Source of the DNA: Hymenobacter piscis
Lineage (GTDB): Bacteria > Bacteroidota > Bacteroidia > Cytophagales > Hymenobacteraceae
Direction of reading: 5' to 3'
Assembly (NCBI RefSeq): GCF_018760735.1
Contig: NZ_JAHHZN010000007.1
Span: 62,001-126,000 of the forward strand
Length of the DNA stretch: 64,000 bases
A program made the position numbers and the translations under genes. How positions within the stretch are numbered: position 1 is the stretch's first letter; each line of letters starts with the position of its first letter. The notes under the pieces were generated by a model. The model saw nothing but the letters and a program-made list of their open reading frames with translations, had not been told where the DNA came from and did not search any database. Below are positions 38,237 through 47,261 of the stretch, one piece after another.

Positions 38237-38971
38237 TTACTTCCCCCCGCTCTGCCCGCCCACGTTCACGACTAGTCCGAACTGAAAGACGGAGTTGGCG
38301 GCCTTGAGGAATTTGCGGTGCTTGAGGCCAAAGTTGCTGCCGCTGATAAACTGGGCATCAACGGGGCCGAGCAGCGTGATGCGGGTGTAGGTGATGGGTT
38401 CGAGGAAAATGTTGTCTTCGTTGGCGGCGGGTTGGCCGTTGAGGCGGAAATCGGTGAGCGTGACGTAGCTCGCGCGCAGGGCCGTGCCGTAGCTCACGGG
38501 CCAGTCGCGGCCCAGCACGTGGTAGGTTTTCTTGTCCTTGGACGTGTAGTTGACCTGCACGAAGTACTTGTTCAGCCCCGCTTCGAGGGTGCGCGTGACG
38601 CCTTCGGTGGGCGTGCGCTCCACCCGCTTGGTGTGGCCCAGGCCAAAGCCTCCGTACACTTCCAGCACCCGGTGGTCGGGCAGGCGGGTAAAGTAGCCCA
38701 GGCCCAGCTCGCCGAAGTCGTGGTCTTCGGCCTTCTTGGTTTTGTTGGTATGCAGAAACGAGGCCGAGCCCATCACGCCCAGGTGGTCCGACACGGCGTA
38801 GGCGCCCTGCACGGCCGTATTCTGGCTCAGGTTGGTGTGCAGGCCCGCGCTCCATTCGCCCTTCTGGGTAAGCAGCGGCACCTGCGGCGGGGGTGGGAAG
38901 TAGAGCGAGGAGCAACCCGCCAGCAGCGGCAGCAACAGCGCAACGGGCAGCGCACGGGGCGAAAAAGGCAT
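38237..38971 (-). CDS. Lipoprotein, related to the CSVY family (member 2)
   Basis: A 244-residue protein from ATG 38969-38971 (MPFSPRALPVALLLPLLAGC), with lipobox LAGC. The mature N-terminus SSLYFPPPPQVPLLTQKGEW parallels SVYVPLLPAAPQLREKGQV in the 41-kb paralogue. The rest is beta-rich (GELGLGYFTRLPDHRVLEVYGGFGLG). It resembles small outer-membrane barrels attached by lipid. Three members within five kilobases on one strand point to local duplication. The function is unknown. Confidence 0.75.
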   Translation of the reverse strand: MPFSPRALPVALLLPLLAGCSSLYFPPPPQVPLLTQKGEWSAGLHTNLSQNTAVQGAYAVSDHLGVMGSASFLHTNKTKKAEDHDFGELGLGYFTRLPDHRVLEVYGGFGLGHTKRVERTPTEGVTRTLEAGLNKYFVQVNYTSKDKKTYHVLGRDWPVSYGTALRASYVTLTDFRLNGQPAANEDNIFLEPITYTRITLLGPVDAQFISGSNFGLKHRKFLKAANSVFQFGLVVNVGGQSGGK

Positions 38972-39111
38972 GGCAGAAGCTGAAAAAGGTGGGCGGGAGC
39001 TGGCAGAACGCACGCAACCCGGTTTCGTTGCCCGGCCGCCCGCCCGGCAGTTGCGTACAGGAAGCTGAGCCCTACCGAAACCGGGCCGGCCGCCTTCCAA
39101 ACTTCGCATTT

Positions 39112-40515
39112 ATGTCTGCTACATCCTACGACGCTCTTATCATTGGCTCCGGCCAGGCCGGCAACCCGCTGGCCTACGCCCTGGCCGAAGCCGGCCGCCG
39201 CGTGGCCCTCATCGAAAGCAGCCACCTGGGGGGCTCCTGCATCAACTATGGCTGCGCGCCCACCAAAATCATGCTGGCCTCGGCCCAGCGCGCCCACCAC
39301 GTGCGCACGGCCGGCGAGCTGGGCATCCGGGCCGACGCGCCCGTGGTGGATTTTGCGGCCGTGGTAGCCCGTAAGGACCGGCTTACCCGGGAGTCGCGGG
39401 CGGGTCTGGAGCGCAAGCTGACCCAGGAGCACCCCAACATTACGCTGGTGCGCGGCCGGGCCCGCTTCACGGCCCCCAACACCCTGCACGTAGCCCTGAA
39501 CGAGCACGCCGGCACGACTACCCTCACGGCCCCGCTCATCTTCCTCAACACCGGCACCAAGGCCGCCGTCCCACCTATTCCGGGGCTCGAAGATGCGGGC
39601 TACCTCACCAATGATACCCTGCTGCTGGGCCTGGGGGAGCTGCCCGAGCACCTGATTATTCTGGGCGGCAGCTACATCGGGGTCGAGTTCGGGCAGATGT
39701 TCCGCCGCCTGGGTTCCCGGGTCACGGTGCTCGATACGGCCCCGCGCATCATGGCCCACGAAGACGCGGACGTGAGCGCGCCGCTTCAGCAGCTGCTGGA
39801 GGCCGAAGGTGTGGAGTTCGTGCTCGAAGCCCAGGCCCGCCACGTCTCGCGCAACGAGAACGGCGTACTTACGCTCACGGCCGATACCCCCGCCGGGGAG
39901 CGGCGCCTGCGCGGCTCCCACCTGCTGGTAGCCACCGGCCGCGTGCCCAATACCGAGGACCTGAACCTGGCGCTGGCCGGTATCGAAACCGACGAGGACG
40001 GCTACATCCGGGTAGATGAGCACCTGCGCACGCCGGCCAAGGGCGTGTACGCCCTCGGCGACGTGAAGGGCGGCCCCCAGTTCACCCACATCAGCTACGA
40101 CGACTACCGCATCGTGCGCGACATCGTGCTCCACAACCAGTCGCGCCCCACCACCGGGCGGCCCCTGCCCTACGTGGTGTTTACCGAGCCCCAGCTGGGC
40201 CGCATCGGTCTTTCCAAGGAGCAGGCCCGGGAGCAGCACATTCCGTTCCGGGTGAGCCGCCTGCCCGCCAGCACCATCGGCCGGGCCGTGGAAACGGGCC
40301 TCACCGAGGGCTTCGTGGAAGTGCTGGTCGGCGACGATGACCGGCTGCTGGGGGCTGCCATCCTCTGCGAGCAGGGCGGCGAAATCATGACCATGTTCCA
40401 GCTGGCCATGGCCGGCCACCTGCGCTACCCCCAGCTGGTAGACATGATTATTGCCCACCCCACCTGGGCCGAGGTGCTCAATAACGCCTTCCAGCGGCTG
40501 GAAAGAGGGAAATAG
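39112..40515 (+). CDS. FAD-dependent pyridine nucleotide-disulfide oxidoreductase (mercuric reductase-like)
   Basis: A 467-residue flavoenzyme. ATG 39112 gives MSATSYDALIIGSGQAGNPL with the FAD motif GSGQAG. The redox-active pair is in GGSCINYGCAPTK (CxxxxC). The NAD(P)-binding motif is ILGGSYIGVEFGQ, and YALGDVKGGPQFTH is the second FAD motif. The C-terminal dimerisation domain ends AHPTWAEVLNNAF; the His-Pro of the active site is conserved. There is no HMA domain and no terminal Cys pair, so mercury reduction is unlikely. It is best described as a class I disulfide reductase of unknown substrate. Confidence 0.92.
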   Translation: MSATSYDALIIGSGQAGNPLAYALAEAGRRVALIESSHLGGSCINYGCAPTKIMLASAQRAHHVRTAGELGIRADAPVVDFAAVVARKDRLTRESRAGLERKLTQEHPNITLVRGRARFTAPNTLHVALNEHAGTTTLTAPLIFLNTGTKAAVPPIPGLEDAGYLTNDTLLLGLGELPEHLIILGGSYIGVEFGQMFRRLGSRVTVLDTAPRIMAHEDADVSAPLQQLLEAEGVEFVLEAQARHVSRNENGVLTLTADTPAGERRLRGSHLLVATGRVPNTEDLNLALAGIETDEDGYIRVDEHLRTPAKGVYALGDVKGGPQFTHISYDDYRIVRDIVLHNQSRPTTGRPLPYVVFTEPQLGRIGLSKEQAREQHIPFRVSRLPASTIGRAVETGLTEGFVEVLVGDDDRLLGAAILCEQGGEIMTMFQLAMAGHLRYPQLVDMIIAHPTWAEVLNNAFQRLERGK

Positions 40516-40571
40516 AAAACAGACTGGTCGTAACCGGCGCCTACCGAAGCATCCCGGCCTTTCTTTGCCCG

Positions 40572-41105
40572 ATGAAAATATTTGTTGAAACCGAGCGCCT
40601 GCTGCTTCGGGAGCTGACGCCCGCCGATGCCGCCGGCATGTTTGCGCTGGACTCCGACCCGGAAGTACACCGGTTTCTGGGCAACCGCCCCGTAACCACG
40701 CTGGCCCAGAGCGAGGCCACCATTGCGTTGGTGCGGCGGCAGTACCAAGAAAACGGCATCGGGCGCTGGGCCGTGGAGCTGCGGGCCACCGGCGAGTTCC
40801 TGGGTTGGGCCGGCCTGAAGCTGATCCGGGAGCCGCTTAACGGGCACGTTGATTTCTACGAACTGGGCTACCGGTTTATCCGGCAGTTCTGGGGAAGGGG
40901 CTACGCCACGGAAGCGGCCCACGCCTCGGTGGCCTATGGTTTCGGGGAGTTGCAGCAGCCAGTACTCTACGCCCTGGCCGACCTGCAGAACCTGGCTTCC
41001 CGCGCCGTGCTGGCCAGAGTCGGGTTCGAGCACCGGGGCGAATTCGACTACGAGGGCGGGCCCACTGCCTGGCTGGAGGCCCGCCCACCTCAGAGCCGTG
41101 CCTGA
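40572..41105 (+). CDS. GNAT-family N-acetyltransferase (RimJ/RimL-like)
   Basis: A 177-residue protein. The opening MKIFVETERLLLRELTPADA is typical of the RimJ/RimL-like acetyltransferases. LGYRFIRQFWGRGYATEAAH is the acetyl-CoA binding motif (Q/RxxGxG/A), followed by NLASRAVLARVGFEHRGEF. It should acetylate an amine on a protein or small molecule in the cytoplasm; the substrate is unknown. TTTCTTTG, close to a -7 box, lies just before the start. Confidence 0.9.
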   Translation: MKIFVETERLLLRELTPADAAGMFALDSDPEVHRFLGNRPVTTLAQSEATIALVRRQYQENGIGRWAVELRATGEFLGWAGLKLIREPLNGHVDFYELGYRFIRQFWGRGYATEAAHASVAYGFGELQQPVLYALADLQNLASRAVLARVGFEHRGEFDYEGGPTAWLEARPPQSRA

Positions 41106-41125
41106 CGCGGCCCTGGCCGTTTCAC

Positions 41126-41923
41126 TCAGCGCGGCAGCTCCGACGGCGCCGGCCGGAACAGGTGCGGCAACACAATCAGGCTCAGGGCCAGGTACGGAAT
41201 GCCGGCGCGCACCCGGGCTTCGGCGTAAGTCCGGGTCGGGTCGAAGGCGCGCCGGGGCTCCGTGGAAGCTCCCAGAGCCAGCTGCCCCTGCAGCCAGGGC
41301 ACGGCACTTTCGGGGCTTCCGAACCGGCAGAACGCCATGGTTTCGTGGCGCGTGAGGCGGCGCACGTCCACCGGCTGCCCGTTGTAGGTCAGCTCCTCAA
41401 ACCGGACCCCGCTCAGGCGGTAGGCCACTCCCACTGTCAGCCCCGAGCGGCGGCCCGGAAAAAAGTATGACGCGGCCAGCTCGGCGAACCGGCGGTGGTA
41501 GCGGGCCCGAAAATCATTGTACTCCTGCGGCCGGATCACGCCGCCTTCGTTGTAGGCACTCGCGCTGCGCGCCTGCCCGAACCCCGCCAGCCCGCTCACT
41601 AGCCCATTGCGGCCCAGGGGCAGGTAGCCTCCGGCCGCCAGCTCGTACTGCCGGCTGCTTTCGTACCGGGCACTGTCGGCCCGGCGGTTCGGGCTGGTGC
41701 GGATGCCGGCGGCGGCCCGCACCAGCACGTACTTGGCGGGCGAATACGTGGCCCCGGCTTCCCAGCGCCGGTTGAAATAGGAGTTGGCCTGCACTTCCAC
41801 CTGCCCCTTTTCGCGCAGCTGCGGGGCGGCGGGCAGCAGGGGCACGTACACCGAGCAGCCCACCGTCAGCAGGCTCGCTGGTACGGCCAGCAGGGCAATA
41901 TTGACCGCGCGTAGCAGGAGCAT
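41126..41923 (-). CDS. Lipoprotein, CSVY family (member 3)
   Basis: A 265-residue protein. ATG 41921-41923 gives MLLLRAVNIALLAVPASLLT and the lipobox LTVGC. This matches the start chosen for member 1; another ATG lies seven codons upstream. The beta-rich body includes RRWEAGATYSPAKYVLVRAA and SGLTVGVAYRLSGVRFEELTYNG. It ends in a hydrophobic segment YLALSLIVLPHLFRP. It is homologous to the 37-kb protein along its whole length. The function is unknown. Confidence 0.75.
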   Translation of the reverse strand: MLLLRAVNIALLAVPASLLTVGCSVYVPLLPAAPQLREKGQVEVQANSYFNRRWEAGATYSPAKYVLVRAAAGIRTSPNRRADSARYESSRQYELAAGGYLPLGRNGLVSGLAGFGQARSASAYNEGGVIRPQEYNDFRARYHRRFAELAASYFFPGRRSGLTVGVAYRLSGVRFEELTYNGQPVDVRRLTRHETMAFCRFGSPESAVPWLQGQLALGASTEPRRAFDPTRTYAEARVRAGIPYLALSLIVLPHLFRPAPSELPR

Positions 41924-42008
41924 AGACGAATAGCATTGAGCCATAACGATATAATCCGGACGAGTGATAACGGGAGTCCGGCCGGCACCCGACGGTTGCA
42001 CCAGGTAC

Positions 42009-42044
42009 AAAAAACCCCGCCGGAAGTGCACCGGCGGGGTTTTT
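42009..42044 (-). terminator. Terminator of rny
   Basis: A nine-bp GC stem (CCCCGCCGG with CCGGCGGGG) is flanked by an A-tract and a T-tract and lies 22 bp past the rny stop. Confidence 0.88.
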
Positions 42045-42065
42045 GAATTCGGAACGGCCGGCGGG

Positions 42066-43763
42066 CTACTTAGCGTAGGCCACGGCGCGCATTTCGCGGA
42101 TAACCGTGATTTTGATCTGGCCGGGATACTGCATTTCCTTCTCGATTTTCTGGGAAATCTCGTAGCTCAGCTCCGAAGCACGCTCGTCGGTCACGTTCTC
42201 GGCGTCCACCATCACGCGCAGCTCGCGGCCGGCCTGAATGGCGAAGCACTGGTTCACGCCCTTGAAGCCGTTGGCGGTTTCCTCGAGCTGCTTGAGACGC
42301 TTGATGTAGCTTTCCATCATCTCGCGGCGGGCGCCGGGGCGCGAGCCCGAAATGGCGTCGCAGGCCTGCACCAGGGGCGAAATCATGGCCGTCATCTCCA
42401 TCTCGTCGTGGTGGGCGCCGATGGCATTCACCACGTCGGGGTGCTCCTTGTACTTCTTGGCCATTTCCATGCCCAGGATGGCGTGGGGCAGCTCGGGCTC
42501 CTCGGTGCTGACCTTACCGATGTCGTGGAGCAGGCCGGCACGCTTGGCGTGCTTCACGTTGAGGCCCATTTCGGCGGCCATAGTGGCGCAGAGGTTGGCC
42601 ACTTCACGGCTGTGCTGGAGCAGGTTCTGGCCGTAGCTGGAACGGAAACGCATCCGGCCCACCATCTTGATCAGCTCGGGATGAAGGCCGTGGATGCCCA
42701 GGTCGATGATGGTTTTCTCCCCGATTTCCACGATTTCCTCGTCGATGTTCTTGCGGGTTTTGGCCACAATCTCCTCGATGCGGGCGGGGTGAATCCGGCC
42801 GTCCTTCACCAGCAGGTGCAAACTCAGGCGGGCTACCTCACGGCGCACCGGGTCGAAGCCCGAGATGATGATGGCCTCGGGCGTGTCGTCGACGATGATT
42901 TCGACGCCCGTGGCGGCCTCCAGGGCCCGGATGTTGCGGCCCTCACGGCCGATGATCTTGCCCTTCACGTCGTCACTTTCAATGTTGAAAATGCTGACGC
43001 AGTTCTCGATGGCGTGCTCGGCGGCGGTGCGCTGAATGGTTTCGAGCACGATTTTCTTGGCGTCCTTGGTGGCCGTGAGCTTGCTCTGGGCCACCACGTC
43101 CTTGATGTAGGAGCTGGCCTGAATCTGGGCTTCGTTCTTGAGGCTTTCCACCAGCTGCTCGCGGGCCTCGGCGGCCGTGAGGCCCGAAATGGTTTCGAGC
43201 TGGGTGGTGATGGCGCTGATTTTCTCGCTTAGCTGCTGACGGATGTCGCGCAGCTCGGCTTCCACTTCCTGCTCGCGCTGCTCCAGCTTGGCCAGCTGGC
43301 CTTCGAGGGTGGCTTTGCGCTTCTCATCCTGGGCCTCGAGCTTCTCGCGCTGCTGCTGGGCCTGGGTTTCGAGGCGCTCCTTGGTGGCGTCGAGCTCCTT
43401 TTCCTTGCGCTGAATCTGCTCCAGCTGCTTCTGGGTGGTCAGGGAAAGCTGTTTGATGCTCTGCTCCTGCTCCACCACGCTGGCGCGGCGCTCGGTGAGC
43501 TCCTGCTCCAGGACCTGCTTCTGGCGGCGACTGTCCTGCTCGAATTCCTGCTTGAGGGTCCGGAACTTGTCCTTGGACTGCTGGATCCGCTCGTCGCGGG
43601 TGCGGGTGGCCTGGGCTTCGGCCTCGGCCAGAATCTGCTGGGCCTTGGCCTTAGCATCGCCTTCGTGGTCCTGCCGGGCCTTGCCGGCCAGCAGGCGTCC
43701 CAGCACTAGGCCAGCCACGAGGGCCAGCACCGCCGCCAGAACAATATAAAGAGTGTCAGACAT
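42066..43763 (-). CDS. rny: Ribonuclease Y
   Basis: A 565-residue membrane-anchored endoribonuclease that starts mRNA decay. One N-terminal membrane helix ([18 protein letters not shown]) is followed by a very long Gln/Glu-rich coiled coil (residues about 25-210). A KH domain comes next ([20 protein letters not shown]), then the HD domain with [12 protein letters not shown] and the metal-binding HD in GLLHDIGKV. The C-terminal segment [17 protein letters not shown] is also conserved. All expected parts are present. It lies downstream of zapA with a repeat element between them. Confidence 0.97.
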   Translation of the reverse strand: MSDTLYIVLAAVLALVAGLVLGRLLAGKARQDHEGDAKAKAQQILAEAEAQATRTRDERIQQSKDKFRTLKQEFEQDSRRQKQVLEQELTERRASVVEQEQSIKQLSLTTQKQLEQIQRKEKELDATKERLETQAQQQREKLEAQDEKRKATLEGQLAKLEQREQEVEAELRDIRQQLSEKISAITTQLETISGLTAAEAREQLVESLKNEAQIQASSYIKDVVAQSKLTATKDAKKIVLETIQRTAAEHAIENCVSIFNIESDDVKGKIIGREGRNIRALEAATGVEIIVDDTPEAIIISGFDPVRREVARLSLHLLVKDGRIHPARIEEIVAKTRKNIDEEIVEIGEKTIIDLGIHGLHPELIKMVGRMRFRSSYGQNLLQHSREVANLCATMAAEMGLNVKHAKRAGLLHDIGKVSTEEPELPHAILGMEMAKKYKEHPDVVNAIGAHHDEMEMTAMISPLVQACDAISGSRPGARREMMESYIKRLKQLEETANGFKGVNQCFAIQAGRELRVMVDAENVTDERASELSYEISQKIEKEMQYPGQIKITVIREMRAVAYAK

Positions 43764-43786
43764 GAGCGTAGAGGGGGTGAAATTGG

Positions 43787-43902
43787 TAGTTGGATGTTGG
43801 TTTTCGGCTGTTGGTCAGTGGCTTTAGGCAGGCCGCCGCTCATTCAGAGCGGCTTCATTGCCAAAAACCAAAAACCATGAACCAAAAACCAGAAGCCATG
43901 CC
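43787..43902. repeat. Heptamer-array inverted repeat (xxxTTGG/CCAAAAA type)
   Basis: The left array is TAGTTGG, ATGTTGG, TTTTCGG, CTGTTGG, TCAGTGG, CTTTAGG (43787-43828). The centre is a seven-bp hairpin, GCCGCTC-ATTCA-GAGCGGC (43835-43853). The right array is CCAAAAA, CCAAAAA, CCATGAA, CCAAAAA, CCAGAAG, CCATGCC (43861-43902). The units hold exact 7-bp spacing although most positions vary. Confidence 0.85.
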
Positions 43903-44010
43903 CCCGGCAGAAACGCCAAATGCCCGCGCGGTGGCCGGGCCGATTGCCCTGCCCCGCTCCGGGCTGTTACTTCGCGCCGAATCGGCCCCGCTCCTCTGCC
44001 GGAGGCGGGG
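43903..44010. other. Structured GC-rich spacer between zapA and rny
   Basis: On the minus strand, directly after zapA, a hairpin of CCCCGC...GCGGGG type is followed by GCCGATT...AATCGGC arms about 35 bases apart. In many bacteria 6S RNA lies next to zapA, so a small RNA is possible. I could not match it to a known 6S consensus and annotate only the structure. Confidence 0.3.
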
Positions 44011-44301
44011 TCAGACCAACACCGTGCCCGACAGCAGCTCGTCCAAACGCGCGAGGCGCTCGGTCAGGGCCGCGTCGGTCCCATCCTTTTCCTTGCTGAC
44101 CTTCAGGCGGTCAGCCATCGTCGATAACGCAATCATGGCCAGCAGATCCTGCTTGTCCTGAATGCCATACTGGTCCCGAAATTCCTTCAGCCGCTCATTG
44201 AGCAGCCGGCCCGCCAGGCGCAGGCGCTCCTCGTCCTGGGGGCTTACCCGCATGGGGTAATCCCGGTCGGCAACGCGGATTTTAATGGAAAGATCAGACA
44301 T
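44011..44301 (-). CDS. zapA: Cell division protein ZapA
   Basis: A 96-residue protein with the ZapA pattern: a small beta domain (LSIKIRVADRDYPMRVSPQDEERL), the helix LRLAGRLLNERLKEFRDQYG, then LLAMIALSTMADRLKVSKEK and a coiled coil. ZapA binds FtsZ and promotes bundling of protofilaments at the division site. The gene follows a coiled-coil gene and pheT on the same strand, an order conserved in Bacteroidota. Confidence 0.93.
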   Translation of the reverse strand: MSDLSIKIRVADRDYPMRVSPQDEERLRLAGRLLNERLKEFRDQYGIQDKQDLLAMIALSTMADRLKVSKEKDGTDAALTERLARLDELLSGTVLV

Positions 44302-44338
44302 CAGTAGCCAGTGGGCGGTGGGGTTGGTTTGGTGGTGG
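44302..44338. repeat. Possible degenerate heptamer array (G/T-rich)
   Basis: The 37 bases between zapA and the coiled-coil gene can be written as CAGTAGC, CAGTGGG, CGGTGGG, GTTGGTT, TGGTGGT. This is similar in character to the neighbouring arrays, but more degenerate and without a partner arm. Confidence 0.4.
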
Positions 44339-44638
44339 TTACTCCCTCAAATAGGCAAGGCACTTATCTATTTCGCGGATGTATTCGTTAAGGCGAAGTT
44401 TCAGCTCGTTGACATTGGCCGTTTCTCCGACGGCTATGGTATTGACAAGTTTAGTGATATTCTCCTGATTCTGGAAATCCTTCAACTCCCGCTCCCGGTC
44501 GCGCACGTCGGCCCGGAGCTGCTGGATGGTGGTCTGGGCATCGGCCAGCTCCTCACGCAACTGCTGATAGGCAGCCACTAAGGTGGTCACCTGCCGCTCC
44601 AGGCGGTCGAGTTGGGCCAGCTGCTGGGTTGAAGCCAT
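44339..44638 (-). CDS. Small coiled-coil protein, ZapA-linked
   Basis: A 99-residue protein that is almost entirely coiled coil (LAQLDRLERQVTTLVAAYQQLREEL, then RADVRDRERELKDFQNQENITKLV) and closes with LKLRLNEYIREIDKCLAYLRE. It resembles ZapB-like or SlyX-like division-associated coiled coils, and in Bacteroidota such a gene typically sits between pheT and zapA. A role with ZapA at the divisome is inferred from position and shape. Confidence 0.8.
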   Translation of the reverse strand: MASTQQLAQLDRLERQVTTLVAAYQQLREELADAQTTIQQLRADVRDRERELKDFQNQENITKLVNTIAVGETANVNELKLRLNEYIREIDKCLAYLRE

Positions 44639-44801
44639 TTTTTGGTTTTTGGTGGGTGGTTTTTGGTTGTTGGCCCGCTGCGTAACCGGCCACTATCATG
44701 CCGGGCACGCAGTTCATCCGGCCAGGGTACGAACTTACTGTTGGAACATGACACCCTTCCGTTTGTCAAATAACCAAAAACCAACAACCAAAAACCAACT
44801 C
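44639..44801. repeat. Heptamer-array inverted repeat (TTTTTGG type)
   Basis: The left array is TTTTTGG, TTTTTGG, TGGGTGG, TTTTTGG, TTGTTGG (44639-44673), starting one base after the coiled-coil start codon. The centre has a stem CTGCGT...ACGCAG with ACCGGC...GCCGG inside. The right array is CCAAAAA, CCAACAA, CCAAAAA, CCAACTC (44774-44801) and runs into the pheT stop. The element is the whole intergenic region. Confidence 0.9.
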
Positions 44802-47256
44802 AGCGCCGAATAACGGCCCCCGCCTGCTGCTCAAACTGCTGAATGAGCCGGTTCATCACTGCGTCGATGGCCTGGTCGGTGAGGGTTTGGGCGGGATCCT
44901 GGAGCTGGAAGCTCACGGAATAGGACTTTTTGCCTTCGCCCAGGTTGGGGCCTTCGTACACGTCGAACACGTTGACCTGCTGGAGGAGTTTCTTTTCGGT
45001 GCGGCGGGCAATGAGCTGGAGCTGGTCGAAGGTCACGGTTTTGTCCACCACCAGGCTCAGGTCGCGGCGCACTTCCGGGAACTTGGGCAGCTCGCGGGCC
45101 ACCAGCGTGTTCTTGTACTTGCGCATGAGCCAGTCCCAGTCGAGCTCGGCGTACCACACCGGCTGGCTCACGTCGAGGCGCTTGAGCAGGGTCCCGGAAA
45201 CCGCCCCGAGGCGGGCCACCGGCTGGTTCTGGGCCAGCAGGGTGAGGCCGCCGGCCAGGTAGGGGTGCTGCACCGGCTGGGACGTGGGCGCCGCAAAGCC
45301 CAGCGAAGCCAGTACCTGCTGCACCGCCCCGGCCAGCTGGTGGAAGCTGCTCTTGTCGGACTTCTGCTGCCAGGTTTCGGGAGCGGCGTTGCCGGTGAGG
45401 TAGATGACGAGCTGGTTCTGCTCCTCGAATTTGCCGCCGGGCAGCTGGCGGTAGGTTTTACCGAACTCGTAGAGCTTCAGGTCGCGCTGGCGGCGGTTCA
45501 CGTTGTGGCGCACTACTTCCAGGCCGCTGGGCAGCAGGGAGGGGCGCATCACGTTCAGCTCGGCGGAGTTGAAGTTGAGCAGGTGCACCAGCGTTTCGTC
45601 GGGCTGGCCGTCCGACTCGAAGTAGCGGGAGTTGGTGATGGAGTTGGTGATAATCTCCGAAAAACCCTGGCCGCTGAGCAGGCGCGCCGTATTCTGGCGG
45701 ATGATTTCGGGGTCGGGATTCGGGAATTGGGCCAGGTACGTAGCCGAGTTGTGGGGGCGCAGAGCCACGTGGTTGTAGCCGTAGATGCGCAGGATTTCCT
45801 CAATCACGTCGGCCTCCCGGGTCACGTCCACCTTGTGCGGCGGCACCGACAGAATCCAGGTGGTTGCTGGTTGTTGGTTGTTGGTTGTTGGTTGTTCGTC
45901 CGTCAACTCCTCGGAAATGAGGATATCGAGGTCGGTGAGGATTTGGCGGATGCGCTCGGGGGCGATGAACTGGCCGACGAGCTTTTCCACGCGGGCCAGG
46001 CGCAGGCGCACGGCGGTGTGGCCGAGGTGAGCCGGGTACTCGTCTACAATGGGGGCGGCCACGGTGGCGCCGGCCACTTCCTGGAGCAGCAGGGCCGCCC
46101 GCTTCAGGGCCACGAGCACCATGTTAGGGTCGGTGCCGCGCTCGAAGCGGAAGGAAGCGTCGGTTTTCAGCTGGTGGGTCTGGCTGGTTTTGCGCACCAC
46201 GGCGGGCAGGAAGTAGGCGCTTTCCAGGAATACGCGGGTAGTGGTTTCGCTCACGCCCGAGGTCTGGCCCCCGAACACGCCGGCCAGGGCCATGGGGGTG
46301 CCGGCCGCGTCGGCAATTACCAGATCTTCGGCGCGCAGGGTGCGCTCCAACCCGTCGAGGGTGGTGAACTTCTCCCCGGCCGCGGCCCGCTTCACGCGAA
46401 TCTGGTTGCCGGTAATCTGGTCGGCGTCGAAGGCGTGCAGGGGCTGGCCCAGCTCGTGCAGCACAAAATTAGTCACGTCCACCACGTTGTTGATGGGCGC
46501 GAGGCCGATGCTGCGCAGGCGGCGCTGGAGCCACTCGGGCGAGGGGCCTACCTGCACGTTTTCCAGCAGCAGCCCGGCGTAACGCGGGGCCGCGGCGGCG
46601 TCTTCCAGGGTCACACTGATGTTGGCTGAAGCCGTAGCCGGGGCGTGGAAGCCGCTGATGTCGGACAGGTGGCAGGGCTGGCGCAGCAGGGCGCGCAGCT
46701 CCCGGGCCACGCCGTAGTGGGAAGCCGCGTCGGCCCGGTTCGGGGTCAGCCCGATTTCGAACACCGAGTCGGAGCCCAGGCCGAAGTAGTCGGCGGCGGG
46801 CGTGCCGTTGGGCAGGTCGGTATCGAGCACCATGATGCCGTCGTGCGACTGGCCCAGGCCAATTTCGTCCTCGGCGCAGATCATGCCCTCAGAGGCCGCG
46901 CCCCGGATTTTGGATTTCTTGATTTTGAACGGCTCGCCGCCCGTGGGATAGAGCAGGGCGCCTTCCAGGGCCACCACCACGCGCTGGCCGGCGGCCACGT
47001 TGGGGGCCCCGCATACAATCTGGCGGGGCGTGCCGTCGCCCACGTCCACGGTCGTGATGCTGAGCTTGTCGGCGTCGGGGTGCTTTTCGCGGGTGAGCAC
47101 GGTGCCCAGCACGAGGCCGCGCAGGCCGCCGGGCACGCTTTCCAGCTCCTCCAGGCCTTCCACCTCCAGGCCCGAGCCGGTGAGCAGCTGGCCGATTTCG
47201 GCGGCGGGTTTATCGGTAGGAATCAGGGTGCGGAGCCAGTCGAGGGATATTTTCAT
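44800..47256 (-). CDS. pheT: Phenylalanyl-tRNA synthetase beta subunit
   Basis: A full-length 818-residue subunit. The opening MKISLDWLRTLIPTDKPAAE leads into the tRNA-binding (EMAP-like) domain with VLTREKHPDADKLSITTVDV. The B3/B4 editing region (IGLAPINNVVDVTNFVLHELGQPLHAFD) follows, then the B5 domain with ADVIEEILRIYGY, the core domain, and the C-terminal FDX-ACB domain (PKFPEVRRDLSLVVDK). It charges tRNA-Phe together with PheS, which is not in the window. An in-frame heptamer array at residues about 454-466 adds a Gln/Asn/Pro/Thr-rich loop to B5. A good promoter lies about 100 bp upstream. Confidence 0.97.
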   Translation of the reverse strand: MKISLDWLRTLIPTDKPAAEIGQLLTGSGLEVEGLEELESVPGGLRGLVLGTVLTREKHPDADKLSITTVDVGDGTPRQIVCGAPNVAAGQRVVVALEGALLYPTGGEPFKIKKSKIRGAASEGMICAEDEIGLGQSHDGIMVLDTDLPNGTPAADYFGLGSDSVFEIGLTPNRADAASHYGVARELRALLRQPCHLSDISGFHAPATASANISVTLEDAAAAPRYAGLLLENVQVGPSPEWLQRRLRSIGLAPINNVVDVTNFVLHELGQPLHAFDADQITGNQIRVKRAAAGEKFTTLDGLERTLRAEDLVIADAAGTPMALAGVFGGQTSGVSETTTRVFLESAYFLPAVVRKTSQTHQLKTDASFRFERGTDPNMVLVALKRAALLLQEVAGATVAAPIVDEYPAHLGHTAVRLRLARVEKLVGQFIAPERIRQILTDLDILISEELTDEQPTTNNQQPATTWILSVPPHKVDVTREADVIEEILRIYGYNHVALRPHNSATYLAQFPNPDPEIIRQNTARLLSGQGFSEIITNSITNSRYFESDGQPDETLVHLLNFNSAELNVMRPSLLPSGLEVVRHNVNRRQRDLKLYEFGKTYRQLPGGKFEEQNQLVIYLTGNAAPETWQQKSDKSSFHQLAGAVQQVLASLGFAAPTSQPVQHPYLAGGLTLLAQNQPVARLGAVSGTLLKRLDVSQPVWYAELDWDWLMRKYKNTLVARELPKFPEVRRDLSLVVDKTVTFDQLQLIARRTEKKLLQQVNVFDVYEGPNLGEGKKSYSVSFQLQDPAQTLTDQAIDAVMNRLIQQFEQQAGAVIRR
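45861..45902. repeat. In-frame heptamer array within pheT
   Basis: The units are TGGTTGC then TGGTTGT four times, with a decayed sixth (TCGTCCG). Read on the coding strand they give a peptide of period seven (TNNQQPA), since 21 bases make seven codons. The array sits between ELTDE and WILSVPPHKVDV of the B5 domain. Confidence 0.9.
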
Positions 47257-47261
47257 CGGGA

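Noticed and set aside
38893..39111. N-terminal extension of the disulfide reductase
   Set aside because: The extension is antisense to the neighbouring lipoprotein gene and precedes the conserved FAD-binding start at ATG 39112.
39112..40515. Functional mercuric reductase (MerA)
   Set aside because: The redox motif is MerA-like, but the metal-binding N-terminal domain and the C-terminal vicinal cysteines are missing, and no mer genes are nearby.
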